This document shows positions 47,639 through 57,038 of a stretch of 64,000 nucleotides of DNA, one piece after another; the first letter of the stretch is position 1; the number at the start of each line of letters is the position of its first letter. Origin of the DNA: Gammaproteobacteria bacterium (GTDB taxonomy: Bacteria; Pseudomonadota; Gammaproteobacteria; Pseudomonadales; Pseudohongiellaceae); NCBI GenBank assembly GCA_030427065.1, contig JAUHWU010000002.1, positions 22,357 to 86,356 of the forward strand. The letters are read 5' to 3'. A model generated the notes under the pieces. That model was not told where the DNA came from. It saw nothing but the letters and a program-made list of their open reading frames with translations, and ran no database searches. Both the position numbers and the translations under genes were made by a program.

Positions 47639-49693
47639 CTACTGATCAGGCAATGCAAAAACATAAACACTGTTGCCATTTCCATTATCCAGATTTAACT
47701 TTATGGGTCCCATTGAACCGGTATTCAGACCTGGATGAGATAAATTGTTCCCTGTTATTACTGCCACATACTGTTTGCCATCCACCGCATAAGTGATGTT
47801 ACTGGTGGACACCGGGGCATTGAGGATGGTCTCCCAAAGCACTTCGCCGCTATCCAGATCCTGAGCCCGGAATCGGCGGTTAATATCTCCCCAGAACAAA
47901 AGATCACCACCGGTTGTCAGTACCGACGAGGTGGTAGGAACCGGCCCGGTCACCCAGTAGGTAATTTCGCCGGTTTCCATATTAACCTTGGCCATGCCAT
48001 TCAATTCTTCCGGCGGCACACCAGGCGCTGAAATACCGATTCTGCTCTGCGGCATGGCCGGCAGGGATTCCGTAGCAGGCATGGCAGAAGTCATGTTCAG
48101 GCAGTTCTTGATATAGGGCACATACATGGCATTGCGTTGCGGATTATAGGATCCGGGCCAGTACGAGCGTGTATTGAAGTAACAGATAATACGATGGGCA
48201 CCGGGTTCATCCAGAATCAGATCGCGGTTAATCATGGTGGCCCCGGTACTGACATCAATATCCTCGATCAGAAAGTTTTCCGTGTCTTCGGGAAACGGCA
48301 TGGCCCACAGGAACTCGCCAGTATGTTTGTCCAGCACCCATAGCCCACCGCCTTCACCCACATTGACGATCACATCGCGTTCCTGTCCACTGACCGCTGG
48401 ATTAATCCACTTGACATGGGCCGGGTCCGGATTTACGGGGGTGCGAAAAATAATCCTTTCCTGATTCATATCTTCATCCCAGTCATCACCAGGCAGGTGC
48501 TGGTAATACCAGTTCAGGGCACCGCTATCAGGGTCAATGGCGAGAGTGGAATTACTGTAGAGGTTGGCTGGCGCCGAATAGGACACCGCGCCTGGATTAC
48601 CCCCATGACGTTCATAGCGGGTATAGGGTGAAGGGTTGGCGACACTCCAGTAGATCATGCCGGTTTCTGCATCATATCCGCCAGGCAAGCCCCAGGTGGA
48701 AGCTGTTCTCTCTGCCAGCGGCACGCCAGCCCAGGTGTCATAGCCGGGCATTTCTGTGGGCGCCTGCGCGGTGAAAAATTTCCATGCCAGTTCACCGGTC
48801 AGGGCATCATGGGCAGAAATAAAACAACTGGCCCGCTCGCGACAGGTTCCGCCTGCCAGTACTTTACCTTCTATGACAATAGTGCCGGAAGTAATATCAC
48901 GTCCCGTGGGTTCACTGCGCCAGCGTTCCTGCCCGTTAACCGCATCGATGGCAATCACCGAACCATCAGAAGCGCCAAAATAAATCATGTCCTCATATAT
49001 TGACATGGTCTTGGAACGACCCGCGCCTCTACCCTCTACCTCCGGTACATGGCGCCAGATAAGATCACCAGTAGTCGCATCAAGTGCGGCAACAGAACCA
49101 TCGGGCATGGTCAGATACATCACCCCCGCATAAACCGTTGGAATAGTTTCAGTAATGCCGTCGGGCAAGCCCAGCGACCAGGCCAGACCTAGCTGCCCTA
49201 CATTATCCCGATCTATTTCATCCAGCGGGCTGTACCGCTGGGCATCATAGGTGCGAGAGTACATTAACCAGTCTTCGGGATTCGGGTTAAGCAGCATCTC
49301 ACGGGTTACCGGGCGATAGTTCTCAATGGCAGGCGTGGAAGACAAGGCATTAAATGACGTTGAATTCAGGCCTTCTGACTGGTTGAAGTTGACTGCCAGA
49401 AACCTCAGGTATTCAAGCAATGCCGGCATTTGCGCATCCGATATGACCACCGGTGGCATGCCTTTCTCAGGATTTCCAGCCCTTAGAAAGGCCGCCAGGT
49501 CCTGGTTATTTTCTTCAGCAACGCGACCCAGCATGGAAGGCGCCAGTGTGCCGCCCTGACCGTTTGAGCCATGACAGTGGGCACAGATGCCATTATAGAT
49601 TTCCAGGCCTTGCGCAACTTCCTGTGCAGATACAGTGAATACCGGGAAACAGAAAAAAATAAAGGCCAATAATCGACGAATGAATAAATGCAT
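47639..49693 (-). CDS. Quinohemoprotein PQQ dehydrogenase, cytochrome c at N-terminus
   Basis: A 684-residue exported protein with a signal peptide (about 1-23) and an N-terminal cytochrome c (CAHCH, 37-41), followed by the PQQ propeller (from about 125, LNPNPEDWLMYSRTYDAQRYSPLDEIDRDN). The order is the reverse of the enzyme at 14947-17130. VNPDPAHVKWINPA and LTTGGDLLFWGD are propeller blades typical of this group. I do not see the vicinal CC pair, so the group's normal disulfide may be absent. It follows a SnoaL-like gene by 66 bp. Confidence 0.87.
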   Translation of the reverse strand: MHLFIRRLLAFIFFCFPVFTVSAQEVAQGLEIYNGICAHCHGSNGQGGTLAPSMLGRVAEENNQDLAAFLRAGNPEKGMPPVVISDAQMPALLEYLRFLAVNFNQSEGLNSTSFNALSSTPAIENYRPVTREMLLNPNPEDWLMYSRTYDAQRYSPLDEIDRDNVGQLGLAWSLGLPDGITETIPTVYAGVMYLTMPDGSVAALDATTGDLIWRHVPEVEGRGAGRSKTMSIYEDMIYFGASDGSVIAIDAVNGQERWRSEPTGRDITSGTIVIEGKVLAGGTCRERASCFISAHDALTGELAWKFFTAQAPTEMPGYDTWAGVPLAERTASTWGLPGGYDAETGMIYWSVANPSPYTRYERHGGNPGAVSYSAPANLYSNSTLAIDPDSGALNWYYQHLPGDDWDEDMNQERIIFRTPVNPDPAHVKWINPAVSGQERDVIVNVGEGGGLWVLDKHTGEFLWAMPFPEDTENFLIEDIDVSTGATMINRDLILDEPGAHRIICYFNTRSYWPGSYNPQRNAMYVPYIKNCLNMTSAMPATESLPAMPQSRIGISAPGVPPEELNGMAKVNMETGEITYWVTGPVPTTSSVLTTGGDLLFWGDINRRFRAQDLDSGEVLWETILNAPVSTSNITYAVDGKQYVAVITGNNLSHPGLNTGSMGPIKLNLDNGNGNSVYVFALPDQ

Positions 49694-49759
49694 AGTGTTA
49701 TCCAGTTGTGGGCGCTTCTTACTGAAGCCTTTTCAGTAACAGCGTATAAATATTATTAA

Positions 49760-50230
49760 TTATTCGAACTGCCAGTCATTAACCATCTTGTACCTGGCAG
49801 TTCGTATTCTTTTGAACTTCCCATCTTCAATATCATAAATACCCCAGCTTACTATCCGCAAGACCTGGCCCTTTTTAAGAGGCACCCCCCAAAAACTGTC
49901 ATTCCAGTCAGCGATGACTTCAAAGGTGGTGGGAATTTCAACAGCAAGCTTGTCACCATCCCGAATAAAGGTGGTTACTTCTACTTTCTCACTGATGTAC
50001 TTTTTTACATTCGCATAAAAATCCTTGATGCCCTGCGCACCACGAACTTCAGATCCATTCAACTCAAGCACCACATCCGGATGATAAAACTTGATAAAGG
50101 AAGGATCGTTGGCATTAAACAGTGCAAGATATTCATCATAATCCGCCCGCGTCATCCCCCCTTCTGCACCAATAGCACTGAAAGAAAATAGAATTGATAA
50201 GGCCAAAAATACATTAATAATATGTTTCAT
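49760..50230 (-). CDS. Exported SnoaL-like (NTF2 fold) protein
   Basis: A 156-residue protein. The ATG at 50230 starts a signal peptide (to about IGA, 21); an upstream frame to 50254 is less likely. The NTF2/SnoaL core is seen in DYDEYLALFNANDPSFIKFYHPDVVLEL, GIKDFYANVKKY and DWNDSFWGVPLKKGQVLRI. It is 66 bp upstream of the second PQQ dehydrogenase in the same direction; a helper role is possible but unproven. Confidence 0.75.
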   Translation of the reverse strand: MKHIINVFLALSILFSFSAIGAEGGMTRADYDEYLALFNANDPSFIKFYHPDVVLELNGSEVRGAQGIKDFYANVKKYISEKVEVTTFIRDGDKLAVEIPTTFEVIADWNDSFWGVPLKKGQVLRIVSWGIYDIEDGKFKRIRTARYKMVNDWQFE

Positions 50231-50266
50231 CTTTATCCCATTAAAAGCAGGCAAATCAAGTGCAGT

Positions 50267-50374
50267 TTATCGTTTACCACTTCGCGCCCGTATGTCTTCC
50301 AGACTTTTAACTGCCTCTGGGGAAGCGTAGCGAGCGCCACCTGGACGAGGCAGAAATACTTTTTTTCCGGGAGT
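50267..50374 (-). pseudogene. Coding remnant downstream of the small lipoprotein gene
   Basis: A minus-strand frame of 35 codons, bounded by TAA at 50377-50375 and TAA at 50269-50267, reads TPGKKVFLPRPGGARYASPE then AVKSLEDIRARSGKR, which looks like a protein end. It has no start codon and is out of frame with the lipoprotein whose stop is only 10 bp upstream. It could be the severed 3' end of that gene. Confidence 0.4.
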
Positions 50375-50384
50375 TTACAGTTTG

Positions 50385-50567
50385 CTAAATGACCGGATCA
50401 AAAAATAATTCCAACGACGTATAAGCAAGTACAGTAGCTTCTGAAAAATCAACCCCGTGCAGTGCTGCCGCTATTGGCGTAGCCGTGTTTTCCGGAGAAG
50501 AATCAGAACAGGCATATAAAAATAGTGACGTTGTCAGAATCGCAATGGTATAGAGAAGTTTTTTCAT
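50385..50567 (-). CDS. Small lipoprotein, possibly truncated
   Basis: A 60-residue protein: a hydrophobic start MKKLLYTIAILTTSLF with lipobox LYAC, then 40 residues of soluble protein. A purine-rich ribosome site (AGGGGATGG) precedes the ATG. The short size and the out-of-frame coding-like tail just downstream suggest loss of the C-terminus by frameshift. Confidence 0.55.
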   Translation of the reverse strand: MKKLLYTIAILTTSLFLYACSDSSPENTATPIAAALHGVDFSEATVLAYTSLELFFDPVI

Positions 50568-50645
50568 CGACCCATCCCCTATTTTCTTATTATTGGGTTT
50601 TGTCTATTTTGTCTACTGTCCAGACAACCCTATCCAAATAAACTA

Positions 50646-51041
50646 TTACGCCTGCGGATTGTTAACGAGATGGTCAATCAGCAGAACCGCCTCTTCTAAT
50701 GTTTGCACAACACGGATATTAATGCCTTTGAAGTGCCCTGCAGTTTTAAACATTTTGGAAACTGCCTGGCCATAAACAGTCCCGGTGACAAAAATAGTCC
50801 CCAGATAACCTTTGCTTATTGCCAGCGCTTTGTATTTTCCGAATAACCCATTACTCTCGTAGTAGCCAAAATCAAGTGCTTTGACTTCTGTAAAATCGAC
50901 TATCTCATAAAAAGGCTGATTGAAATCATCATCAGCTTCAAGATCGCGAATATAGTCGATGACCTCTTCCATAGTCCCCTCACCCAGCATACGGCAGTGA
51001 ACATAGTGCTGTTTTATATTTTTAGTATAGCTCAGAGGCAT
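50646..51041 (-). CDS. Hypothetical protein, possibly STAS/SpoIIAA-like
   Basis: A 131-residue cytoplasmic protein. EEVIDYIRDLEAD, PFYEIVDFTEVKALDF and a later EAVLLIDHL give an alternating alpha/beta pattern reminiscent of SpoIIAA-like proteins, but no signature is decisive. It has no membrane segment. Alone between a short lipoprotein and a VOC gene. Confidence 0.55.
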   Translation of the reverse strand: MPLSYTKNIKQHYVHCRMLGEGTMEEVIDYIRDLEADDDFNQPFYEIVDFTEVKALDFGYYESNGLFGKYKALAISKGYLGTIFVTGTVYGQAVSKMFKTAGHFKGINIRVVQTLEEAVLLIDHLVNNPQA

Positions 51042-51284
51042 TGGACACCATTTATTTACTCAATAAATCTATCAGGTTAACTGGCTATAGTCACTGAGCA
51101 AGCCATTATTTTGCACCTTGAAATTATTGTGAGGGTCATCAAAAAGGCCAATGGTAAAAAGCAGTAGAGCTGAGCCTTGATATACAGTTACAATCAAGCG
51201 GTATTTAGGAAAAACAGATTCCTGCAATACTGTCGTTTATCGGCATGGAAAATCTGTAAATATTAAATTATCAGGAAAATTACT

Positions 51285-51668
51285 ATGGCTATTTTTACAC
51301 ACGTAACGCTAGGCACCAATGACTATGATAAAGCAGTAACTTTTTATGATGCTGCCTTGGGTGCACTGGGCATAGACAATCTGGGCAACCTGCATCCAAC
51401 CGCCATGATGTATGGCAAGGGTTCTCCGGAATTTGTCATTCTTACCCCTTCAGACGGCAATCCTGCCTGTCATGCCAATGGCGGAACCATTGGTTTTGCT
51501 GCTGAAAACAGAGCTCAGGTCCACAAATTCCATGAAGCCGGACTGGCTGCTGGTGGAACTGATGCCGGCGAACCAGGTCCCCGCAGCTTTGCGCCAAACG
51601 CTTATGCTTCTTACCTGCGTGATCCGGATGGCAACAAAATCTGTGCCTATTCTTTCTCCGAAGAATAA
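51285..51668 (+). CDS. VOC family (glyoxalase-like) protein
   Basis: A 127-residue single VOC module: THVTLGTNDYDKAVTFYDAALGALG opens the first beta-alpha unit and YLRDPDGNKICAYSFSEE closes it, with H6 and E-like metal positions of the fold. Related proteins act as lactoylglutathione lyases or bleomycin resistance-like proteins; no substrate can be assigned. AGGA lies 9 bases before the ATG. Confidence 0.85.
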   Translation: MAIFTHVTLGTNDYDKAVTFYDAALGALGIDNLGNLHPTAMMYGKGSPEFVILTPSDGNPACHANGGTIGFAAENRAQVHKFHEAGLAAGGTDAGEPGPRSFAPNAYASYLRDPDGNKICAYSFSEE

Positions 51669-51705
51669 TTTACAAACATTAATTTGATTAATGAGCTCAA
51701 TAGGA

Positions 51706-51734
51706 AAGGCCGGCTTGAACCGGCCTTTTTTTTT
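51706..51734 (+). terminator. Rho-independent terminator after the VOC gene
   Basis: Stem aaaggccgg (51706-51714) with ccggccttt (51721-51729), loop cttgaa, then a T-run to 51734. Confidence 0.92.
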
Positions 51735-51998
51735 GGGGGATTCCCCGTATTTATACTCATACAAACACTGATATCGGCCATCTTGTAACTTTTCACTACA
51801 AGCTTTACTCTTTAGCAGGGCAAAAGACACATTAAGTAGCGCTGGTATTTCAGAATTATAATAAAACTGTCCAAAGCAAATTTTTATATAAATTTCCGCT
51901 CCCTGATAGTGACCCAGGAAAGTGGAATATTAATGCTCATATAAATATAACCAGTAACCTGTAAATTATTCCGTGTATTTTATTCAGAGGTAGAGACT
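51735..51998. other. AT-rich gap without a gene
   Basis: About 264 bp after the terminator of the VOC gene, with no convincing reading frame and no strong hairpin. It must hold the promoter of the following hydrolase. Confidence 0.6.
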
Positions 51999-52877
51999 AT
52001 GTGTGATGACAGAACCTGGAAAGAAGACCAAGAATTTCTTAAGAAAAAAAGCAAGATCACGCGACGCAAATTCAACAAATTCACTGCAGGCGCCAGTGTG
52101 GCCATGATGTTACCACCTGTCGCCAACGCCCAGGCTGTGGTGTCCAGTAATGTGGAAGTCACCACACCGGGCGGCATTGCAGATTGCTTTTATGTGCATC
52201 CCGCCAGTGGCAGTCATGCAGCCGTTCTAATCTGGCCCGATATTTTTGGCCTGCGACCTGCCTTTGAACAAATGGGAACACGGCTGGCCCAATCCGGTTA
52301 CTCGGTGCTGGTGGTGAATCCCTTTTACCGGCTTACCAAAGCACCCAGTTCCCAGCCGGGGGCAGATTTCAGCGATCCTGATACACGCAATATGCTGATG
52401 TCCCAGATGGGCTCGCTAACACCGGAAATCCAGTTCCAGGATGCCGAAGCCTATGTCACCTGGCTGGATGCCCAGGATGAAGTGGACACCAGTCGCGGTA
52501 TCGGCACTACCGGCTACTGCATGGGTGGCTCCATCGTCATGCGCACTGCCGCAGCCATGCCCCACCGGATAATGGCTGGCGCCACTTTCCACGGCGGCAA
52601 CGGCATGGCGTCTGATGCTCCCGACAGTGCTCACCTGCTTATTCCGCAGACCAAAGCCCGTATGCTGCATGCCTTGGCCGCCAATGATGATGCCCAGGCT
52701 CCGGGTGTAAAAGACACGCTGCGTAAGGCTTATGCGGATGCCAATATCCCGGCAGAAATCGAAGTCTACAATGCCCAGCATGGCTGGTGTTCACTGGATT
52801 CTGCAGTCTACGATGAAGCCGAGGCTGAAAGAGCCCATAGCCGATTGCTGGCACTATTTGAAACGGCGCTGGCCTGA
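51999..52877 (+). CDS. Exported (Tat) dienelactone hydrolase-like protein
   Basis: A 292-residue alpha/beta hydrolase. A twin-arginine motif ITRRKFNKF precedes a hydrophobic stretch (to about NAQA, 45), so it is probably exported folded. The nucleophile is the cysteine in TTGYCMGGS, the acid is in ANDDAQAP, the histidine in NAQHGWC: the DLH triad. Relatives with signal peptides are common in marine gammaproteobacteria and hydrolyse unknown esters or lactones. GAGG lies upstream of the ATG. Confidence 0.86.
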   Translation: MCDDRTWKEDQEFLKKKSKITRRKFNKFTAGASVAMMLPPVANAQAVVSSNVEVTTPGGIADCFYVHPASGSHAAVLIWPDIFGLRPAFEQMGTRLAQSGYSVLVVNPFYRLTKAPSSQPGADFSDPDTRNMLMSQMGSLTPEIQFQDAEAYVTWLDAQDEVDTSRGIGTTGYCMGGSIVMRTAAAMPHRIMAGATFHGGNGMASDAPDSAHLLIPQTKARMLHALAANDDAQAPGVKDTLRKAYADANIPAEIEVYNAQHGWCSLDSAVYDEAEAERAHSRLLALFETALA

Positions 52878-52927
52878 TTCACTTGAATCAGCGTGGCCAC
52901 TTTTAAACAACGCTGAACAGTTCCTCG

Positions 52928-53986
52928 CTAGTTTACAGTGGGCAGGCCCTCGGCCTGCCACTGTAATAATCCCCCTCTGATATTGGCGACTTTGTCCCAG
53001 CCATTTTGCTTGAGAATATTGGCTGCCAGTGCAGAGCGCTTACCTGAACGACAGAGCGTCATGACAGGCTTTTCTTTTGGCAATTCGTCCAGACGATCAC
53101 GTAACTGATTAATCGGAATGAGTATGGCCCCTGCCACACGGGTACTTTCTTCATCCGTTTCCACGGCCGTGCGCACATCCAGAATATTCACTTTATCCAT
53201 ATTGGCCGCAACCCATTGTGGCGTGATCTCAAAACTTCCACTGTAGGTTGTGACAACCGGCGCCCAGTCAGGCTTTTTGGGTAAATGTTCCGCATCAGGT
53301 TCCCCCCCCTTTATATTGCCCGGTACAGCGACATCAATTTGTTTGGGGTGCGGCAACTGCATGTTTTCCATATAACCGATAAAATCACCTTCATTGGCCA
53401 ATCCGCCCAGCCTGGGATTAAGGGCTTTTTCTTCGCCAATGCTACTGGCTGTGCGCCCGGCATAATCATGCCCCGGGTACACAAGGCAATGGTCTGGCAG
53501 CAGAAATAACTTGTCATGAATGGAATGAAACAGTTTTTGCGCCGAGCCCTGCTGAAAATCGGTACGCCCACAACCACGAATCAAAAGGCAGTCGCCGGTG
53601 AAAGCCATACTCTCATCATCAAGCACAAAGCTGATACAGCCATCAGTGTGGCCAGGGGTTTCTTTTACGGTCAGGTAACGATTACCAAAATTGATGACAT
53701 CATCATCCGCCAGCACTCTATCAAGCTTTTCAATCCCGGAAGCCTTTGATGCCATCAGCGCCGAGCCCAAAGCATTATTGAGCAGCCAGGCACCGGTCAC
53801 ATGGTCCGCATGGCAATGGGTTTCCAGGCAGGCGATAAGCTTTAACTGTAATTCATTTATTAATGCCAGATCACGTTCATGCTGTTCATACACCGTATCA
53901 ATAAATACCGCTTCCCGGGTATTTTCATCTGCTAAAAGATAGGAATAAGTGCCTGAGGTTTGATCAAAAAGTTGTTTAAATATCAT
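52928..53986 (-). CDS. Persulfide dioxygenase-rhodanese fusion
   Basis: A 352-residue two-domain protein. The N-terminal metallo-beta-lactamase fold has HCHADH (57-62), TPGHTDGC and YPGHDY, the ETHE1 type of glutathione persulfide dioxygenase that makes sulfite and uses one iron. The C-terminal part is a rhodanese domain with the catalytic cysteine in MTLCRSGKRSA. Together they handle persulfide and sulfite/thiosulfate. It starts 4 bp inside the upstream sulfotransferase gene, so both are translationally coupled. Confidence 0.92.
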   Translation of the reverse strand: MIFKQLFDQTSGTYSYLLADENTREAVFIDTVYEQHERDLALINELQLKLIACLETHCHADHVTGAWLLNNALGSALMASKASGIEKLDRVLADDDVINFGNRYLTVKETPGHTDGCISFVLDDESMAFTGDCLLIRGCGRTDFQQGSAQKLFHSIHDKLFLLPDHCLVYPGHDYAGRTASSIGEEKALNPRLGGLANEGDFIGYMENMQLPHPKQIDVAVPGNIKGGEPDAEHLPKKPDWAPVVTTYSGSFEITPQWVAANMDKVNILDVRTAVETDEESTRVAGAILIPINQLRDRLDELPKEKPVMTLCRSGKRSALAANILKQNGWDKVANIRGGLLQWQAEGLPTVN

Positions 53987-54900
53987 GTGTTGTTATCCTG
54001 CCCTGCTTTTCCATTACGTACCCAGTTAAAACATTCTTCACCCAGCTTACTCCTGCCAAGCTCAATATATTCACTGATATCCTGATCACCAAGCACATCT
54101 TTCCAGCGCTTATTGGTGCCCTTGTTGATAAATGTCTGCGCCCCGCCCTCAAATATTTCACCACCCATTGGCGTCACATGGGCGGCATTGACCTTCATCC
54201 ATTCGAAGCTGGAGTGTTCTGTAATGGCATCCCATTTGTCTTCTTGCGGGTGAATATCCAGAAATTTTGCCAACTTTCTTATTTCACCACCCAGGTCTTT
54301 TTTCAGGTCATTGAAATGTACCAGTTTCATGTTGGGCAGTTCCCGGTAATCCCACCAGGTTCTGACATTTTCCCAAAAAGACCACATAGGGTATTCATCA
54401 TGAATAAAGAGTTTCCAGAACTCATAAGGATCAGCTGGTGGTCTTACTATTGCCGGTCCTACTCTACCTGGTGTGTCATTGAACATTTCATAAAAAACAT
54501 CCATCGCGTTATACAGATGGTTATGCAGGCTCCAGACAATATCAGGCAGATCCCTGGCTACATAGATATATTTCGCTGCCGGTGAAAAAACCAGGGCATC
54601 CAGCGGCAAATGGGTTTTGATAAAACGACGGTTTTGCTGGGCAGCCAGCATGCCCAGTTTGTCTTCTTTGGGAATAATCCTGATATCCAGCCAGGGCGAA
54701 AAATCATTGGAGGTAATGGCTGCATCCCCATCAAAAATCAGCTGACCAATAATCTGCTGCATCCAGGTGGTGCCCGCCTTGGCATAGGTGCCGATAATGA
54801 TGTCATCGTCCCTGAATTCAAATTCATTCCAGATGGTTGAATCCATATGATGGTTTTGCAGTTCACGGTGTTTTTGCGGCCACTGTATTGAATCACTCAT
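53983..54900 (-). CDS. Cytosolic-type (PAPS) sulfotransferase
   Basis: A 305-residue protein with the 5'-phosphosulfate loop GTYAKAGTTWMQQI (37-50) and the later 3'-phosphate region YVARDLPDIVWSLHNHL, as in the Sulfotransfer_1 family that moves sulfate from PAPS to hydroxyl groups. ATG 54900 has GGGA nearby; an upstream TTG at 54912 with GGAG is an alternative. Coupled to the persulfide dioxygenase-rhodanese gene. Acceptor unknown. Confidence 0.88.
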   Translation of the reverse strand: MSDSIQWPQKHRELQNHHMDSTIWNEFEFRDDDIIIGTYAKAGTTWMQQIIGQLIFDGDAAITSNDFSPWLDIRIIPKEDKLGMLAAQQNRRFIKTHLPLDALVFSPAAKYIYVARDLPDIVWSLHNHLYNAMDVFYEMFNDTPGRVGPAIVRPPADPYEFWKLFIHDEYPMWSFWENVRTWWDYRELPNMKLVHFNDLKKDLGGEIRKLAKFLDIHPQEDKWDAITEHSSFEWMKVNAAHVTPMGGEIFEGGAQTFINKGTNKRWKDVLGDQDISEYIELGRSKLGEECFNWVRNGKAGQDNNT

Positions 54901-55175
54901 CTTATTTCCCAAGCCCTGCTCCGATTATTTTATATTCATTCCTGGCCATGCTTACTGATTCTTGCCGAGCTGAGCAAAAAATTGAAAGCAGATACACAGC
55001 TGTTCAAAGATACACCGATTTCAAAGAAAGCAAAACGGAAAACCCGGGTCTGTTAAAGAGGAATTCAAGGCATGGACATTCACTAACGGAGCCCCTATGC
55101 TTTCCATTCCTGACTTTTTTATTCAAACCCACAATCAATCTCAATAATGATCTCAAATAGAAAAAGATATACACA

Positions 55176-56219
55176 ATGAATACAACCATCGCGAAAAGAA
55201 TTATTAACACAGGTTTTTTTAGTACTATATTTTTAACAATGTCGGCGTGCGCCCAGCTCAGCAGTGTTATTTACGTCACCAATGAAGACTCCAATTCAGT
55301 CACCATGATCTCCGGGGACACCCATGAAGTGATCGCTACTATTCCAGTAGGCAAACGCCCCCGTGGCATCAAAGTCAGCCCCGATGGCAGTGTGTTTTAC
55401 GTGGCACTCAGCGGCTCGCCAAAATGCCCGCCGACAATGGATGATGATGTTTGTGAAGCTATGGTTGCCGACAAGGCTGCTGATGGTATTGCCGAGGTAA
55501 ACCCGCTTACCCGGGAAGTTGTTCGCATTCTTCCCAGCGGCTCGGATCCTGAGCAGTTTGACGTAAACTGGGAAACAGAAAAACTTTATGTCTCCAATGA
55601 AGACACCCATACCGCTACCATACTGGACCTGGAGCAGGGTGAAATTCTGATGACCATTCCTACCGGACTGGAACCCGAAGGCGTCAGACTATCTCCGGAT
55701 GGACGCATTTTTTATGTCACCGGAGAAGTGGCCAGTGACATCACTGTTATCGATGCCAATACCGGTGCAGAAATTACCCGCATCAAGGTTGGACTGCGTC
55801 CACGTGATTCAGTTTTTACCGCAGACAGCAGCACGGCCTATGTGTCAGCAGAATTTGGTGAACTCATTAACATTATTGATGTAGTAAACAATACCGTTGC
55901 CGGAGAAATCCCCCTGCCAGAAGGCGCCTTACCAATGGGACTGGTGCTCTCGCCTGATGAATCAACCTTGTATGTAGCCAATGGCCGGGGCCAGACAGTG
56001 GTCGCTGTTGACCTGGCAAGTCGTGAAGTCATAAACTCTGTGGTCGTCGGCCCTCGCCCGTGGGGACTGGCCATGAGTCTTGATGGCACAACGCTCTATA
56101 GTGCTAATGGGCCATCAGATGATATTTCTGTGATAGATATCGCCAGCTTTGAAGTGATCAAAAAAATCCCGGTTGGTGAAACGCCCTGGGGAGTTGTCGT
56201 AGGGCCAGCCCCTGATTAA
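55176..56219 (+). CDS. Exported YVTN-repeat beta-propeller protein (YncE-like)
   Basis: A 347-residue protein with a hydrophobic N-terminus and a C preceded by MSA (possible lipobox). Seven propeller blades carry YVTNEDSNSVTMI, FYVALSGS, LYVSNEDTHTATIL, FYVTGEVASDITVID, AYVSAEFGELINIID, LYVANGRGQTVVAVD, and LYSANGPSDDISVID. YncE-like proteins bind nucleic acids or serve as periplasmic scaffolds, and others accompany alcohol dehydrogenases. It is divergent from the sulfotransferase. Confidence 0.88.
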   Translation: MNTTIAKRIINTGFFSTIFLTMSACAQLSSVIYVTNEDSNSVTMISGDTHEVIATIPVGKRPRGIKVSPDGSVFYVALSGSPKCPPTMDDDVCEAMVADKAADGIAEVNPLTREVVRILPSGSDPEQFDVNWETEKLYVSNEDTHTATILDLEQGEILMTIPTGLEPEGVRLSPDGRIFYVTGEVASDITVIDANTGAEITRIKVGLRPRDSVFTADSSTAYVSAEFGELINIIDVVNNTVAGEIPLPEGALPMGLVLSPDESTLYVANGRGQTVVAVDLASREVINSVVVGPRPWGLAMSLDGTTLYSANGPSDDISVIDIASFEVIKKIPVGETPWGVVVGPAPD

Positions 56220-56259
56220 TTTTCAGCTTAATCATTTCAATTTATAGCTTCAGGGCCAG

Positions 56260-56802
56260 TTATAGCTTCAAGGCCAGGCGGATAAAACCTTCCGGCTGGC
56301 CATCAATTCTGTACATATCCTGAATCTCACAGAGTTTTTCAAAGCCGGCTGTTTCATAGAGATGCAATGCCGGCTTGTTATCACACAACACTTCAATATC
56401 TATCCACTCCAGCAAATTACTCTGCCTCGCCCACTCACAGGCAAACCCAAGTAAAGCTCGACCAATGCCATGCCTGCGCCAGGGTTTCAGTACGCCCATC
56501 CCAAGCAAAGCGCGATGTGAGGTATTGACTTCATGATGTGCACGCAGATCAACATGGCCAAGAATGTTTTTGTTAGCTTCATCCATGGCAAGCCAGGCAC
56601 GACGCCAGCCAGGCTGTCCGATAGTTTTTGACAGCCCCGCCACAAATGCCGCTTCTTTCTTGGTAGGGAGTTTTATTATTTCTCGTGGTACAGGCTGAAA
56701 AAGTGGCGCTCCGAGTTTGCCATTTTCTTCCAGCTGGGCGTTCAGATAGGCAAAAAATGCTGGGTAATCCCCTGCTTCCAATAATCGAATTTTAATATTC
56801 AC
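56260..56802 (-). CDS. GNAT family N-acetyltransferase
   Basis: A 180-residue protein. GVLKPWRRHGIGRALLGFACEWA is the acetyl-CoA pyrophosphate loop motif and DNKPALHLYETAGF is the following B-motif. The substrate cannot be assigned. It converges with the YVTN propeller gene, with 40 bp between stops. Confidence 0.88.
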   Translation of the reverse strand: MNIKIRLLEAGDYPAFFAYLNAQLEENGKLGAPLFQPVPREIIKLPTKKEAAFVAGLSKTIGQPGWRRAWLAMDEANKNILGHVDLRAHHEVNTSHRALLGMGVLKPWRRHGIGRALLGFACEWARQSNLLEWIDIEVLCDNKPALHLYETAGFEKLCEIQDMYRIDGQPEGFIRLALKL

Positions 56803-57038
56803 ACAGAACCTTTACTGAAATAATCATGTCTATTGGCTATATATCCGCACTGTATTGGTTTCTGCACCATGATATTTGCCAGGCGCGGAAAATGACGGCG
56901 GTTGTGCAAGATAATATGCCCCTTATTTGTCTCGAAGTTATTATCCCGGGTTTTTTATGGCCACTTGCTGAATTGATTCAATAGTGCCATATTCTTACCC
57001 ACTTTTTATAAACATATAAAAATAAAACCGGAGTAAAT

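Noticed and set aside
49760..50230. Lone toxin or immunity gene next to the PQQ dehydrogenase
   Set aside because: The NTF2/SnoaL fold is evident and no partner gene is present.
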